Source: Megaustenia siamemsis
Taxonomy: Eukaryota > Mollusca > Gastropoda > Stylommatophora > Ariophantidae
Assembly (NCBI GenBank): GCA_032433765.1
Contig: JAVIAB010000051.1
Coordinates: 80,678,847-80,742,846, forward strand
Length of the DNA stretch: 64,000 nt
Reading direction: 5' to 3'
The position numbers were made by a program, and so were the translations under genes. Under the pieces are notes generated by a model. That model was not told where the DNA came from and did no database searches. It saw only the letters and a list, made by a program, of their open reading frames with translations. This document shows positions 1 to 10,395 of the stretch, piece after piece (the stretch's first letter is position 1; every line of letters starts with the position of its first letter).

Positions 1-430
1 GATGATTTGAAAAGCTTTGTTGCATTTTGATTCTATCTCTGCTGTTTGGGAATTATCGTTTGTCATTAGACTTCCTAGGTATTTGAATTCCTCTACTTGT
101 TTTAGTTGTCTGCCTTCTATAGTTATGTTGATGTTCTGTTTATTTTTGGCGATATTCATGACTTCTGTTTTGTTGATGTTGATTTTCATGTTGTATTTTG
201 TGCCTGAGATGTTGAGTTTGTTTAAGTGTTCTTGTAGGTCTTCTATTGTTTCATGTATTAGTGCCTGATCGTCTGCAAATAGAAGCTCGTTGATATCCTC
301 TGTCCTTTTTTATTTTATTGCATACATTTATAATATCGTCGAAAACAATCTCGAAGATGTTAAAAACGATCATTAAAAATAATGTTTTGAAGCATTTCCC
401 TTTAATTCTTGATACTAGTGTCTGGTAACA
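1..430 (-). pseudogene. LINE beta reverse transcriptase fragment, cut by window edge
   Basis: Read on the minus strand, about 300-1 translates without stops through the palm of a non-LTR reverse transcriptase. It shows LLFADDQALIHET (catalytic FADD), then KININKTEVM and the EEFKYLGSL motif, and runs off the window at base 1. Upstream, at about 430-305, a frame-shifted stretch with VFNIFEIVFDDIINVCNK matches the degraded region that normally holds the GxxQGCxLSPxLFN motif. The same family recurs at 22875-23525, 29205-29700 and 44160-46130, where the neighbouring residues are readable. It is a decayed retrotransposon piece and not a working gene; the frameshift near 305 shows this. The clade is uncertain: APE-type, RTE- or Jockey-like. 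Confidence 0.85.
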
Positions 431-436
431 ACCCAA

Positions 437-752
437 ACATTTGTTTTACCTAAATCTGATAAACTACGTGAGTATGTAGGTCGACACTCACTCTCTATCA
501 TCTGACGAATCAGGTACTGCATTATTAATAACAAGAAGCCGCTCGATAGATTATCTCCTAAAAGTGGATGCCATGTGGACAGGAAGATTTGTACTGGCTA
601 CAGTGCGAGCTAATGTAGGGTACTAGTTTAGTCTGATAATAAAGGCTGCTTTACGGGCTACCGGTATTTCCTATCGTCAATGAAGATATTACAACAATCT
701 CTTAACATGAGTACGCTCATTGTGTGTGAAATGAAAAGTAAAGTATCTGGTC
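437..752. other. Unassigned spacer with a short dispersed repeat
   Basis: No coding sequence is visible. Bases about 665-730 resemble 23955-24025 (shared stretches such as caatgaagat and aacatgagtacg), so this is probably a fragment of a dispersed repeat of unknown class. Confidence 0.4.
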
Positions 753-754
753 TG

Positions 755-1430
755 TGCTTGTGAGTGAGTGTGGGTCTGTCTGTGTGTGTGTCTGTGTGTG
801 TGTCTGTCTGTGTGTGTGTGTGTCTGTCTGTGTGTGTGTGTGGTACCTAAATGCTGTGACAAGGAGTAGCTTGTCACGTTCGACGCGCTTGCGTCATTTG
901 TCTGAGTGTGGGTCTGTCTGTGTGTCTGTCTGTGTGTGTGTGTGTGTGGTACCTAAATGCTGTGACAAGGAGTAGCTTGTCACGTTCGACGCGCCTGCGT
1001 CATTTGTCTGAGTGTGGGTCTGTCTGTGTGTCTGTCTGTGTGTGTGTGTGTGTGGTACCTAAATGCTGTGACAAGGAGTAGCTTGTCACGTTCGACGCGC
1101 CTGCGTCATTTGTCTGAGTGTGTGTCTGTCTGTGTGTGTGTGTGTGTGTGTGGTACCTAATTGCTGTGACAAGGAGTAGCTTGTCACGTTCGACGCGCCT
1201 GCGTCATTTGTCTGTGTGTGTGTCTGTGTGTGTGTCTGTCTGTGTGTGTGTGTGTGTCTGTGTGTGTGTGTGTGGTACCTAAATGCTGTGACAAGGAGTA
1301 GCTTGTCACGTTCGACGCGCCTGCGTCATTTGTCTGAGTGTGTGTCTGTCTGTGTGTGTGTGTGTGGTACCTAAATGCTGTGACAAGGAGTAGCTTGTCA
1401 CGTTCGACGCGCCTGCGTCATTTGTGTGAG
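755..1430. repeat. VNTR of six ~92-122 bp units, each with a (TG)n block
   Basis: The constant core begins with ggtacctaaatgctgtgac and recurs at 842, 948, 1054, 1152, 1274 and 1366. Unit length varies (106, 106, 98, 122, 92) because each unit also contains a (TG)n/(TCTG)n microsatellite of variable length. Each core holds an 8-bp inverted repeat, gtgacaag and cttgtcac, around a 6-base loop. Apparent small ORFs here are repeat artefacts. Confidence 0.95.
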
Positions 1431-1614
1431 TATGCCCTCACAACACCGCTGTTGTTCTTGTGTAACATACACATGGATGTTCAAATCGTAGCTGGAAATG
1501 GCACGTTATACTCTGAAGGAAGGAGTGTTTATTTTGTTCATTTATTGGAAAACATGATCGATAAAATCAAATAAGCGCCACATTATCAAGTCTTAAATTT
1601 TGATGAAAAACTCT

Positions 1615-1765
1615 TCTTTCTTCAGATACAAAATTCCTGTTTATTCAGATAAAATGTCTTCATTTCAGATACAATATCCTGTTTTTATTTTTCAGACAAA
1701 ATGCCCTTTTTATTCTGATAAAGTTTCCGGTTTTTTCCCCGATAAAATGTTCTTTGTTGTCATCA
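1615..1765. repeat. Degenerate ~25-35 bp tandem repeat
   Basis: Five or six diverged units share the core cagataaaatgt followed by a T-rich stretch. Divergence is high, so this looks like an old array. The surrounding 1431-1851 otherwise shows nothing recognisable. Confidence 0.55.
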
Positions 1766-1911
1766 GGTAACCCTAACCGTAAGCTTCGTCACACAGAAAA
1801 ATAAATAAATTAGTCACGTCCCGTGGTGGTGTATATGGAATATTATGTATTGCCTATATCAGTGGTCGTCAAACTGTGCTCCGCGGGGCCCTGGTGCTCC
1901 ACAAGCGCCTG

Positions 1912-3110
1912 TTAGGACATTATTATCATCATTATAAGGTGCCATGCCGACATAGGTGGTATTTCTCCACAAAACTCTATCCGCAGTTCAACCCATCAAC
2001 TTTCTCCCTGTTTAACTATAATGGACATTATTATCATCATTATAACGTGCCATGCCGACATAGGTGGTGTTTCTCCACAAAACTCTATCCACAGTTCAAC
2101 CCATCAACTTCATCCTGTTTAACTATAATGGACATTATTATCATCATTATAAGGTGCCATGCCGACATAGGTGGTGTTTCTCCACAAAACTCTATCCACA
2201 GTTCAACCCATCAACTTCATCCCTGTTTAACTATAATGGACATTATTATCATCATTATAACGTGCCATGCCGACATAGGTGGTGTTTCTCCACAAAACTC
2301 TATCCACAGTTCAACCCATCAACTTCATCCCTGTTTAACTATAATGGACATTATTATCATCATTATAAGGTGCCATGCCGACATAGGTGGTGTTTCTCCA
2401 CAAAACTCTATCCACAGTTCAACCCATCAACTTCATCCCTGTTTAACTATAATGGACATTATTATCATCATTATAAGGTGCCATGCCGACATAGGTGGTG
2501 TTTCTCCACAAAACTCTATCCACAGTTCAACCCATCAACTTTCTCCCTGTTTAACTATAATGGACATTATTATCATCATTATAAGGTGCCATGCCGACAT
2601 AGGTGGTGTTTCTCCACAAAACTCTATCCACAGTTCAACCCATCAACTTCATCCCTGTTTAACTATAATGGACATTATTATCATCATTATAAGGTGCCAT
2701 GCCGACATAGGTGGTGTTTCTCCACAAAACTCTATCCACAGTTCAACCCATCAACTTCATCCTGTTTAACTATAATGGACATTATTATCATCATTATAAG
2801 GTGCCATGCCGACATAGGTGGTGTTTCTCCACAAAACTCTATCCACAGTTCAACCCATCAACTTCATCCCTGTTTAACTATAATGGACATTATTATCATC
2901 ATTATAAGGTGCCATGCCGACATAGGTGGTGTTTCTCCACAAAACTCTATCCACAGTTCAACCCATCAACTTCATCCCTGTTTAACTATAATGGATTTTT
3001 ATCATCATTATAAGGTGCCATGCCGACATAGGTGGTGTTTCTCCACAAAACTCTATCCACAGTTCAACCCATCAACTTCATCCCTGTTTAACTATAATGG
3101 ACATTATTTC
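1912..3110. repeat. 108-bp minisatellite, about 11 copies, inside the hAT element
   Basis: The marker gccatgccgacata recurs at 1941, 2049, 2156, 2264, 2372, 2480, 2588, 2696, 2803, 2911 and 3018. The period is 108, with single-base indels in a run of C and a small deletion in the last unit. Units are nearly identical, which suggests recent homogenisation. Because 108 is a multiple of 3, two overlapping long ORFs (297 and 369 residues) run through it; both are artefacts of periodicity. Confidence 0.97.
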
Positions 3111-3137
3111 TCTATGTCGCCCGAGATCTCCCTCCTT

Positions 3138-3346
3138 TCAGTGGAGCTTTGTGAAACAAGAATACCCAGATGAAGGTCTACGAGGTTTAATTCTTTTTTG
3201 CGCCAACCTACTTATGGCAGACCGGGTTTTCAGCATTGGCAGCCATCAGCACCAAATACAGATCACATTAGAACTTTGAGAAGGAGATTAGAAAAGCAAT
3301 ACCCAAACTTGTGCCCAGATTTGAAGACCAAATGTGGATTAAATAA
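3138..3346 (+). pseudogene. hAT transposase C-terminal (dimerisation) domain remnant
   Basis: One frame reads FVKQEYPDEGLRGLILFC. After a frameshift near 3200, the next reads PTYLWQTGFSALAAISTKYR, then RKAIPKLVPRFEDQMWIK and a stop at 3344-3346. The pattern TTYLCExGFSALxxIKTKYRxRL followed by a short basic tail is the conserved end of hAT transposases (ZMYM/Charlie-like). An in-frame TAG lies just after TKYRSH. It sits 260 bp inside the right hAT terminus in the expected orientation, supporting the hAT call. Non-functional. Confidence 0.8.
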
Positions 3347-3628
3347 GCTTATTCTCCCCTTTGACTTTTATTACAGGATAAAGGCACCACAATGTAAGTT
3401 GATTCAGTTATTTTATTTACAAAAATGACACTGATCTATTTAATTTTAATCTAAATGTTAGTTTATTTACCTCAGCAATCAATATAACATGTTAGATATG
3501 CCGTTAAATTGCTATTAAAATAAGTTGTTTTTCTTTTGCATTATTGATATAAGGTGCTGCCACGGTGATTTGTAGTTGAGAGTTAGAGCTTCGTTGAATG
3601 TAAAAGTTTGACGACCGCTGGCCTATTC

Positions 3629-4210
3629 TATTTAATAAATGAGGCTATGTGGGAAACCAGCCATAATGTAGGTTAACATATACATGTGACAACCAACCAT
3701 GCAAGGGTTGAGAGAGTGTACAGCTGTTTGTCACTGCAATATGTTTTTTTTATTTTCAGTTTGTTACTCATCTCATAATTATAATATATAAATACTTCTT
3801 GTGTGATACATCCAAGTTAGTGTGTTACAGACACGTTTCTCTACACTGAAATTACATATTTATAGTCTAGACAGTTTTACAATATTTTTCATTTCTTCTT
3901 CTTCTTCCTTATCAAAGCATTCTATTCTGTCGTAATTTAGCGCCAAGCTGCTATATTCGTTTCCTTAGGTCCGACGGGTCCAAATTCTTGAGATCACATT
4001 TTTCTGGCAAGAATTACCATCATTCTTTGATCTTGACTCACCTAACATGGCCGAGAATTGTATTTCAGAAACCATCATGTTGAGGTCACGTAAGCTCTTG
4101 GATCTGCTCATCTTTTCTTTGCTGTCTCTAGCGCCTCAAAAGTTTCTGTCTCAAAATCTAGTCAATGAAATCATCTTTACTCTACTTGCCTTCACCCACG
4201 ACTTTTCTGC
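3629..4210. other. No recognisable feature
   Basis: AT-rich DNA between the hAT element and the 18-bp array. No coding, RNA or repeat signal was found. A short (TTC)n run lies near 3896-3908. Confidence 0.4.
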
Positions 4211-4214
4211 CACG

Positions 4215-4652
4215 AAACATTGTCTCATATTTAAACATTGTCTCATATTTAAACATTGTCTCATATTTAAACATTGTCTCATATTTAAACATTGTCTCAT
4301 ATTTAAACATTGTCTCATATTTAAACATTGTCTCATATTTAAACATTGTCTCATATTTAAGCATTGTCTCATATTTAAACATTGTCTCATATTTAAACAT
4401 TGTCTCATATTTAAACATTGTCTCATATTTAAACATTGTCTCATATTTAAACATTGTCTCATATTTAAACATTGTCTCATATTTAAACATTGTCTCATAT
4501 TTAAACATTGTCTCATATTTAAACATTGTCTCATATTTAAACATTGTCTCATATTTAAACATTGTCTCATATTTAAACATTGTCTCATATTTAAACATTG
4601 TCTCATATTTAAACATTGTCTCATATTTAAACATTGTCTCATATTTAAACAT
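4215..4652. repeat. 18-bp minisatellite, ~24 nearly perfect copies
   Basis: The unit aaacattgtctcatattt repeats without indels; the only obvious variant is an a-to-g change near 4361. As 18 is a multiple of 3, frames on both strands stay open (HCLIFK on plus, MFKYET and MRQCLN on minus). All are artefacts of the repeat. Confidence 0.97.
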
Positions 4653-4825
4653 AGTTTTTAGAGCGAAGTGCAGGGCGAGACTCTGTGCTGGACCTCCTAT
4701 TTGGATTTCCCAAACAATATGTCTTTATTGACATTTGGTTTTCATTGATTATGTACTTGATTTCCTCAATTGTGCCATTTCAAGAAGGTAAAATATACAT
4801 ATTTCTTCTATTATCAATTGAAAGT

Positions 4826-5036
4826 GATTAGAAAAACTGATCTTGCAGTTAACAAATTTCTGATTAGAAAAACTGATCTTGCAGTTAACAAATTTCTGAT
4901 TAGAAAAACTGATCTTGCAGTTAACAAATTTCTGATTAGAAAAACTGATCTTGCAGTTAACAAATTTCTGATTAGAAAAACTGATCTTGCAGTTAACAAA
5001 TTTCTGATTAGAAAAACTGATCTTGCAGTTAACAAA
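4826..5036. repeat. 36-bp minisatellite, six copies
   Basis: The unit contains gattagaaaaactgatctt then gcagttaacaaatttct, and is repeated six times almost identically. The open frames on both strands are artefacts of a 36-bp period. Confidence 0.95.
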
Positions 5037-5091
5037 AACTGTTGTGGTTAAAAAACTGTATTACAACCTGGAAATTAATATTGTCATTTGG

Positions 5092-5410
5092 AATTGTTGG
5101 TCTCGAGGCAACACGCCGGTCTCGAGACAGAGGTTGCGGGTTCAAATCTCGGTTGCACTAGTTGGGATTTTTATTTGTGATTTTTCTCTGCGGCAACCAC
5201 CCCTGGTCTCAGCAGCGAGGCCCGTCTTGAAACGCCAATTACTCATCGACGGATAAAATATGAGCACTTCCGAAAACGGAGTTATGTGCCTGTGCGGCTA
5301 GGGACCCCTGTGCAGACGGCTACCAGAAAAAAAACGGATTAACATGCAATATTTAGTTCCTAGTCTCTAGAGACTTCGCCTGAAGTGAAAGCTGACGAAC
5401 GCGCAAAAAA
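5092..5410 (+). mobile_element. SINE-A, tRNA-derived
   Basis: It starts with a tRNA-like head: an A-box-like ggtctcgaggca, then a B-box-like ggttcaaatc at about 5138. A family-specific body follows (cggcaaccacccctgg; gagttatgtgcctgtgcgg; tagtctctagagacttcg) and ends in gctgacgaacgcgc with an A-rich tail. Related copies lie at 14195-14512 (minus), 26542-26851 and 31415-31707. The target duplication is not clear for this copy. Confidence 0.85.
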
Positions 5411-5704
5411 AAAAACACACAAAAAAACTGCCATTTAAATAAATCTTTTAGTTGGGACATCCAACATCATTCATAGATAAAGTATTTTACCTTGTGTGTG
5501 GTGTGTGTATATGTGTATGTGTGTGTGTGTCTGTGTGGTGTAACTTTTTTTAAACAACTTCCTTAAAGTGTCTATTTTTAAGTATGAGGGATTTGTACTC
5601 TGGATTATCTCCATTCACACATGCTGCAGAACATCCAAGATTATAACTAAAATGTCCCTTTGAGACGAAAACAAAAATTGTACTAGATATATTATATCAT
5701 CATC
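5411..5704. other. Spacer with TG-rich microsatellite
   Basis: A poly-A stretch near 5406-5416 is probably the SINE tail, and a TG-rich run lies at about 5492-5536. Nothing else is recognised. Confidence 0.5.
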
Positions 5705-5733
5705 ATCAAGTATCGGGCCAGCTGGCGTAGGTG

Positions 5734-6130
5734 TCATGTCTCTCCACAGCTTTCGATCTCGACCTTCTGCCGAGCAATTCTTTTAAGCTGTCTGGTATTT
5801 TTTTCTCTTTGCTTCCCTCTATCTCTTCGTCCCTCAATTTTCCCAGTTGTTACATTATATTTAAATTGTTCTCTTCTCATTACATGGCCAAAAAATGATG
5901 ATTGTTTCTTCCTAATATTGTAAACTAGCTGTCTTTTTGCTTTGACCTCTTTCAGAACGTTTTCATTACTCTTCTTAGCTGTCCAAGGTATTCTCAACAT
6001 TCTTCTGTAAAACCACATTTCTACAGACTCAGTGATTTGTCCGTCGTCTTATTGTCTATGATTCACATCCATATGTTAAGACTGGCTCTACATAACATTT
6101 AATAACTCTTTTTCTTGTTTCTATTGTCAA
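5734..6130 (-). pseudogene. LINE alpha C-terminal domain
   Basis: Includes MWFYRRMLRIPWTAKKSNENVL, then SSFFGHVMRREQ and TTGKIEGRRDRGKQREK. This is the region after the RT thumb that in related LINEs reads GFLRRMLKVPWTAKKTNE and FFGHIMRxGKLEYLVTTGKI. A near-identical copy is at 29940-30412. The frame is broken near 6020 by a small indel. Confidence 0.82.
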
Positions 6131-6250
6131 AAATGGATTGCATAGTGTCTTCCTCATTTTTGGAGAACTGCTTTTGCCTGAGTCATTCTACATCTCACCT
6201 CTTTTGTACATCTTCCGTCTGAGATTAACAAAGTTGCCAAATATTTAAAT

Positions 6251-7216
6251 TCATTTTACCTGTTTTAATATTGTTCCACTTGTCTTTATTTTACACTGAG
6301 GTGATGTCTTTTTCTTTGTTGTTACCATTACTTCTGTCTTTTTGTTATTAAGGCTGAGTCCTTTATTTTTGCTTTTTTTCACTATAATGTCCAACGTTTC
6401 TTGTAACTCATTTTCACTCTTAGCGATTAAGACTGTATCATCAGCATACCTTAGATTATTTATATTATGACCTCGGATTGTTATTCCAGGCATGCCCCTT
6501 ATGGATCTTAAAATAATCTCACTATAAATATTAAACAAATCTGGTGACAGCACACAACCTTCTCTAACACCCTGTTTTATTTTTTGAAACATTCCCAATT
6601 TATTTCCACTTATTATGGCCGCTGTTTGTTGCCAGTACATGTTCTTTATTATTATTAGATCTTTGCTGTCTACGTTTATGCTTTCTTAGAGTTTGATTAT
6701 TTCTTGGTGCTTTACTTTGTCAGATGCTTTGGTATAATCTATGAAACATAGGTATAGATCTGTTTTCACTTCTATGGCTCTTTCTACTAAAGATCTTATG
6801 ATGTGTATGGCATTGCTCGTTCCTTTACCTCTAACAAAACCACACTGTTCATCGCTAATTTCTGGACTAATTTTGTTTCGCACTTACGGCATGATGATTT
6901 TTAGTAATATTTTAGTCATATGACTCATAAGGCTAATTGTGCGATGATCATCGCATTCAATCGAACCCGATTTCATTGGTAGGGCTATGAATATTGATTT
7001 GAGCAGGTCGTCTGGTATATATCCGCTGTTGTAGATATCATTCAATATTTTTGTTATTTCTATTCCAAAATCACCCATGGCTTCAATCTCTTCTGTAGTT
7101 ATATTATCTGGTCCAGGAGCTTTTCCTGCTTTCATATTGCGCAAGGTGTCTTCCACTTCTTCTTTGAGTATTTCTGGTCCTTCTCCATTATCCTTAATAT
7201 TTACTTCATTCATCAT
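6251..7216 (-). pseudogene. LINE alpha reverse transcriptase domain, frame-shifted
   Basis: Three consecutive pieces make up the RT domain. 7216-6884 carries GKAPGPDNITTEEIEAMG and the IPDDLLKSIFIALPMKSG region. 6883-6686 carries DEQCGFVRGKGTSNAIHIIR and LYLCFIDYTKASD. 6640-6251 carries KQGVREGCVLSPDLFNIY, then NNLRYADDTVLIA (catalytic YADD) and KKTEVMVTTKKK. The expected FDKVxH appears as SDKVKH. Frame changes between the pieces show decay, although the catalytic motifs remain readable. Clear homologues lie at 41160-42005 and 60505-61230. Confidence 0.88.
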
Positions 7217-8026
7217 TATAAAGATCTTTAATGTATTCTGTCCACCGTTCCCTTATGCTTTCTTGTTCAATCAACAATTCTCCTTCCTTTGATCTTAAAC
7301 ATTCAGTTTTTTATTGTGTCTTTCTTCCTGTTGATTCATCAAATTGTTTGTATATCACTTTGGTATCTCCCATTTGTTGCATTTCAATCTCTTTACATCT
7401 CTATTTTAGATATGATTCTTTTGCTTCATTGCATTTTATTACAATTTCTTTATTTAATCTCTTATACTCATCTTTATTTTCTTTATTTCTTCTTGTTGTA
7501 TCCATTAGCTGCAAAGTGTCATCAGTCATCCATTTCTTTCTTGAATTTGTCCTCACTGGTGTTATGAACATTTTTGTATGTTTGTTGCATTGATTCTTTT
7601 AGTATTTTCCACTGTTCATCAATGTTTTGTATCTTCTCTGTTGCATTGTACCGTTTCTGAATTGTGATTTTACGTATTATAATTGTCTTGCAACTTCCTG
7701 TCTGATTTGTGCAAATCTAAATTCAACTTGATTTTAACTGAGGCTCATTTTGCTGCTTTTAATTTTACTCTTAAGCTTTCCCACAACTGGTACATGATCA
7801 CTATTGCAATCTGCCCTGGTCTAGTTTTCACACACACCAGACAGTTTCTAAATCTATTGTTTATCATTATGTAATCAATTTGATTATGTGCGTTGTCTCA
7901 TGGGCTTTTCCATGCCCACAGACGTCTTGGATGTTGCTTAAACCAGTAGTTTTCTATCATTATGTTGTGTGTTCTTACTCAGTCAATAAGTTTCTCACCT
8001 CTTTCATTCCTCTAGCCTAAGTCACA

Positions 8027-8512
8027 TTAACCAACTACTTCCTCGACTCTTTCCTTTCCTACATTTACGTTAAGATCCCCTAGAACTATGGTGTTTTCAT
8101 GTGGTTTGCATTCACGAAGTACCTTATTTAACTCGTTGTAAAATTTATCAACTAATTTCTGTAGACTGTCTGCTGTTGGTGCATTAACTTGTATGAGATT
8201 TATATCTATTGGCTTTCCATTCAATTTAACTAAAATGAATCTGTCAGATATTGCCCAAAAGCCTTTCACGGTTCTTGCTCTTTCTGCATCCAAGATGATA
8301 CCAACTCTTCTTTGTTGTTCAGTACCTCCAGAATAGTTTATTTTATGTTCAACAGAATATATCTCCCCTAATCGAGTGTATCTCATTTCCCAAAGTCCCA
8401 GTAAATGTAAACCCATTCTTTTCATTTCCTGTTTGATGTTTTCCAGTCTACCCTTCTGCATGAGTGTTCTCACATTCCAAGTACCTATCTTTAGAGTCTG
8501 TTTTATCTGTTT
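8027..8512 (-). pseudogene. LINE alpha APE-type endonuclease domain
   Basis: It begins with LKIGTWNVRTLMQKGRLENI at about 8500 and continues for some 160 residues. Signature residues of AP-endonuclease-like LINE nucleases are visible: Asn in TWNVRT, Glu in LGLWEMRY, and Asp and Asn in VLGDLNVNVG. The domain nicks target DNA to prime reverse transcription. Proteins of this type are often annotated as craniofacial development protein 2-like. No stop interrupts 8473-8027, but the reading frame is not maintained into the downstream linker (about 8020-7220), so a full-length product is unlikely. Confidence 0.85.
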
Positions 8513-8784
8513 TGTTTACAGTAGCTTGATGACGATAAGGTATCACCTGTAGCACATGATGTCCCCTACAGAACGACGGCTTTCTATTTTAATCCTCCTT
8601 AACGTTGTTGTGATCTCTATTATTGTGGCGGTTCATGACTGCACAAAGAAATTATGCCGGTGGTTATATATTATATAATTCTAAACAATAAATCTTACAA
8701 GAAATTCCACATTTTCTCTTGGTGTCAGCTATAGAAGTTCATCAATATTTTAAAATGTTCATTTTCAGAATAATGGTTTATAGA

Positions 8785-8895
8785 AGTGATCTTTAATGTA
8801 ATCTGTCCACCGTTCCCTTATGCTTTCTTGTTCAATCAACAATTCTCCTTCCTTTGATCTTAAACATTCAGTTTTTTATTGTGTCTTTCTTGTGT
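8785..8895 (-). mobile_element. Second short copy of LINE alpha linker region
   Basis: Bases about 8788-8891 repeat 7217-7326 almost exactly (shared ctgtccaccgttcccttatg and caatcaacaattctccttcc), far closer than other alpha copies in the window. This suggests a local duplication or a very recent truncated insertion. Confidence 0.85.
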
Positions 8896-9019
8896 CTTAC
8901 TTTAATCATTCCTTTACGTGTCTGTTGATGTGCGTAAATCAACGAACGCCATCTTTACATGCTGAGTCTTGAAAAGATAGAAGAGAAGGGGGGTAATTAG
9001 TTTAAGTGACGAGTGTTTG

Positions 9020-9312
9020 CCTGCTTTCTTCCGTTGGCCCGATGATTAAAGGATCACACCTCTTCGTCATCCGCCCTTAAAAGGGCTTTAAGCGAGCGTG
9101 TCTGCGTTGTGTTTGCAGTATAACTGTGATATTTGCGTTTTTTGGCCCAACACATCCGACTTCAGAACGACATTTTTGAATAAAGGGTTGTGTTCCCTCT
9201 TCAAACCCTACTCGCTTAGCCAAATTAGACAGGTTATTAGAGGCACCACAGGGAGGTGAAGCAGTGTCTGGATGGTTCTGGTTCACCGATCCTGACGCAA
9301 GGCATCAGCTGT
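9020..9312 (+). repeat. Dispersed repeat D, copy 1
   Basis: It aligns over about 250 bp with 48085-48385. Shared stretches include cgcccttaaaagg, cagtataactgtgatatttg, cccaacacatccgacttcag and ggttcaccgatcctg. It carries no recognised domain or tRNA-like box; class unknown. Confidence 0.8.
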
Positions 9313-10000
9313 GGGTTGCTGACAACTTTCAGCGCTTCTGCTGTGAGGCGTGTTTGAAATGGGAAGTCAAACCTTGACCACAATTATGTGGCAAAGTCGG
9401 ATGTGTTGGTTTTAAAGTCGCATTATTGCTGCTTTTCTCTATGAACAGAGAAATAACACAATAACTATCTGTTAAACAGTGAAAGAAAACGTTTCTGAAT
9501 TGATGCATTATATATTTGTCAGAGTAATCAATTGGAGACTGAATCAACTTGCCGTTATTCACCCTTCGGGTATTGTTGACAGGAGTTACACACTCGGTGT
9601 CTGGTCCATACTCGTTAATAAGAGATTAAGACAACATTTGTCGATAGTTTAATTTCTACATCGAGTTGGACCGACAGCCCCACTCCCCCGGATTCAGTGC
9701 AAATGAATAGTAAATTTGAGTGGTAACAGTTAGTCATGCTTATGGCGTGCTGTGATCCATCGCCCTGATTTGTTCCTTGTTAGGAGATTCGGCTACTTTT
9801 CATGCTTTCATTTATTGATGTATTTGTTTATTGTATGAATTTTCCGAGAGTTGTTCTAAGAATCTTCTCCTTCTATAGAAAAAGAGAACACGAGCTAGGT
9901 GACTCCCCCACCCTCCTCGACATACATTCATTACTGATCGAGATTTCACTATATGTCTTAGATGGGTTCATGTGTAATGGTTTTGCACCAAAACAACACT
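9313..10000. other. No recognisable gene
   Basis: No supported coding sequence. A 16-bp stretch near 9393-9408 (aagtcggatgtgttgg) is the inverse of part of repeat D at about 9150-9166, so a fragment of the same repeat may lie inverted here. Confidence 0.35.
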
Positions 10001-10004
10001 AAAT

Positions 10005-10295
10005 TTGAACTATGAGAAAGCACAAGTCCCAGTGGATGAATATATACGACAAAGACGATGGCGCTGTATAGAACACATACTGCAGACGCCATTTGAGAGT
10101 ATAGTACATTATGCACTTTTTTGGAATTGTCCGGAAAAAGGACAAAAGAAGGGAAAACCAACATTTACTTGGAGAAGACAGGGGGTGGAAGCAAAGGTAA
10201 AGATGATGGAGAAGGCACGGACTAATCTTAAGAGAATGGCAAGAACCATAACTTGGAAGTGATTGTTGAAGATCATACTCCACAGGAAATTGATA
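10005..10295 (+). pseudogene. LINE gamma C-terminal fragment
   Basis: Reads RQRRWRCIEHILQ, then a stretch corresponding to the family's ITRQALxWNPQGKRKxGRP, then FTWRRQGVEAKVKMMEKA and LKRMARTITWK, ending in a degenerate VEDxxSTG. This is the conserved tail of RTE-like LINEs whose ORF ends in LWKVFVEDLCSTGS-stop. Related copies: 10396-10985 and 53300-55230 (minus), 40440-40545 and 63500-63590 (plus). Several substitutions and stops indicate decay. Confidence 0.8.
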
Positions 10296-10395
10296 GGTAG
10301 TAGTAGCAGAAAAGAGCAAAAAAGCTAAAACAGGCCATTTAATGAGGTGGACTTGGGGTGTTCCTCGCAGCGTTTAGTTTTAATTTGGCCTCTCC

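Larger units (their letters stand above)
1860..3620 (+). mobile_element. hAT-superfamily DNA transposon, interior replaced by minisatellite
   Basis: The left end is cagtggtcgtcaaact (1860-1875) and the right end is its inverse, agtttgacgaccgctg (3605-3620), matching at 15 of 16 positions. CAGNGGT-type termini are typical of the hAT superfamily. An 8-bp target duplication, the size hAT makes, flanks them: gcctatat (1852-1859) and gcctattc (3621-3628), identical at the first six positions. The interior holds an eleven-copy 108-bp minisatellite and the C-terminal remnant of a hAT transposase at about 3138-3346 in the matching orientation. The element cannot make transposase and is a fossil. Termini and target duplication are seen; the family assignment follows from known hAT features. 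Confidence 0.85.
5705..8515 (-). mobile_element. LINE alpha, long decayed copy (endonuclease + reverse transcriptase)
   Basis: Reading down from 8515 on the minus strand gives the order endonuclease, linker, reverse transcriptase and C-terminal domain expected of a single-ORF APE-type LINE. The 3' end near 5705 is a (ATC)n microsatellite preceded by a sequence encoding a variant of the family's AYANRYGT ending; RTE-like elements commonly end in such short tandem repeats. Several frameshifts and stops break the reading frame. It is the most complete alpha copy here; shorter copies lie at 29940-30412, 30421-30790, 33485-33955, 41160-42005 and 60505-61230. The clade is inferred from protein pattern only. 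Confidence 0.88.

Noticed and set aside
1876..3173. Overlapping ORFs of 297 and 369 residues
   Set aside because: They run through an 11-copy 108-bp array; a period divisible by three keeps any stop-free frame open. No family resemblance.
4047..4731. ORFs of 156-204 residues on both strands
   Set aside because: Products of an 18-bp repeat (HCLIFK, MFKYET and so on), open on both strands at once.
7077..7593. Plus-strand hydrophobic ORFs
   Set aside because: Antisense shadows of the LINE alpha linker and RT.
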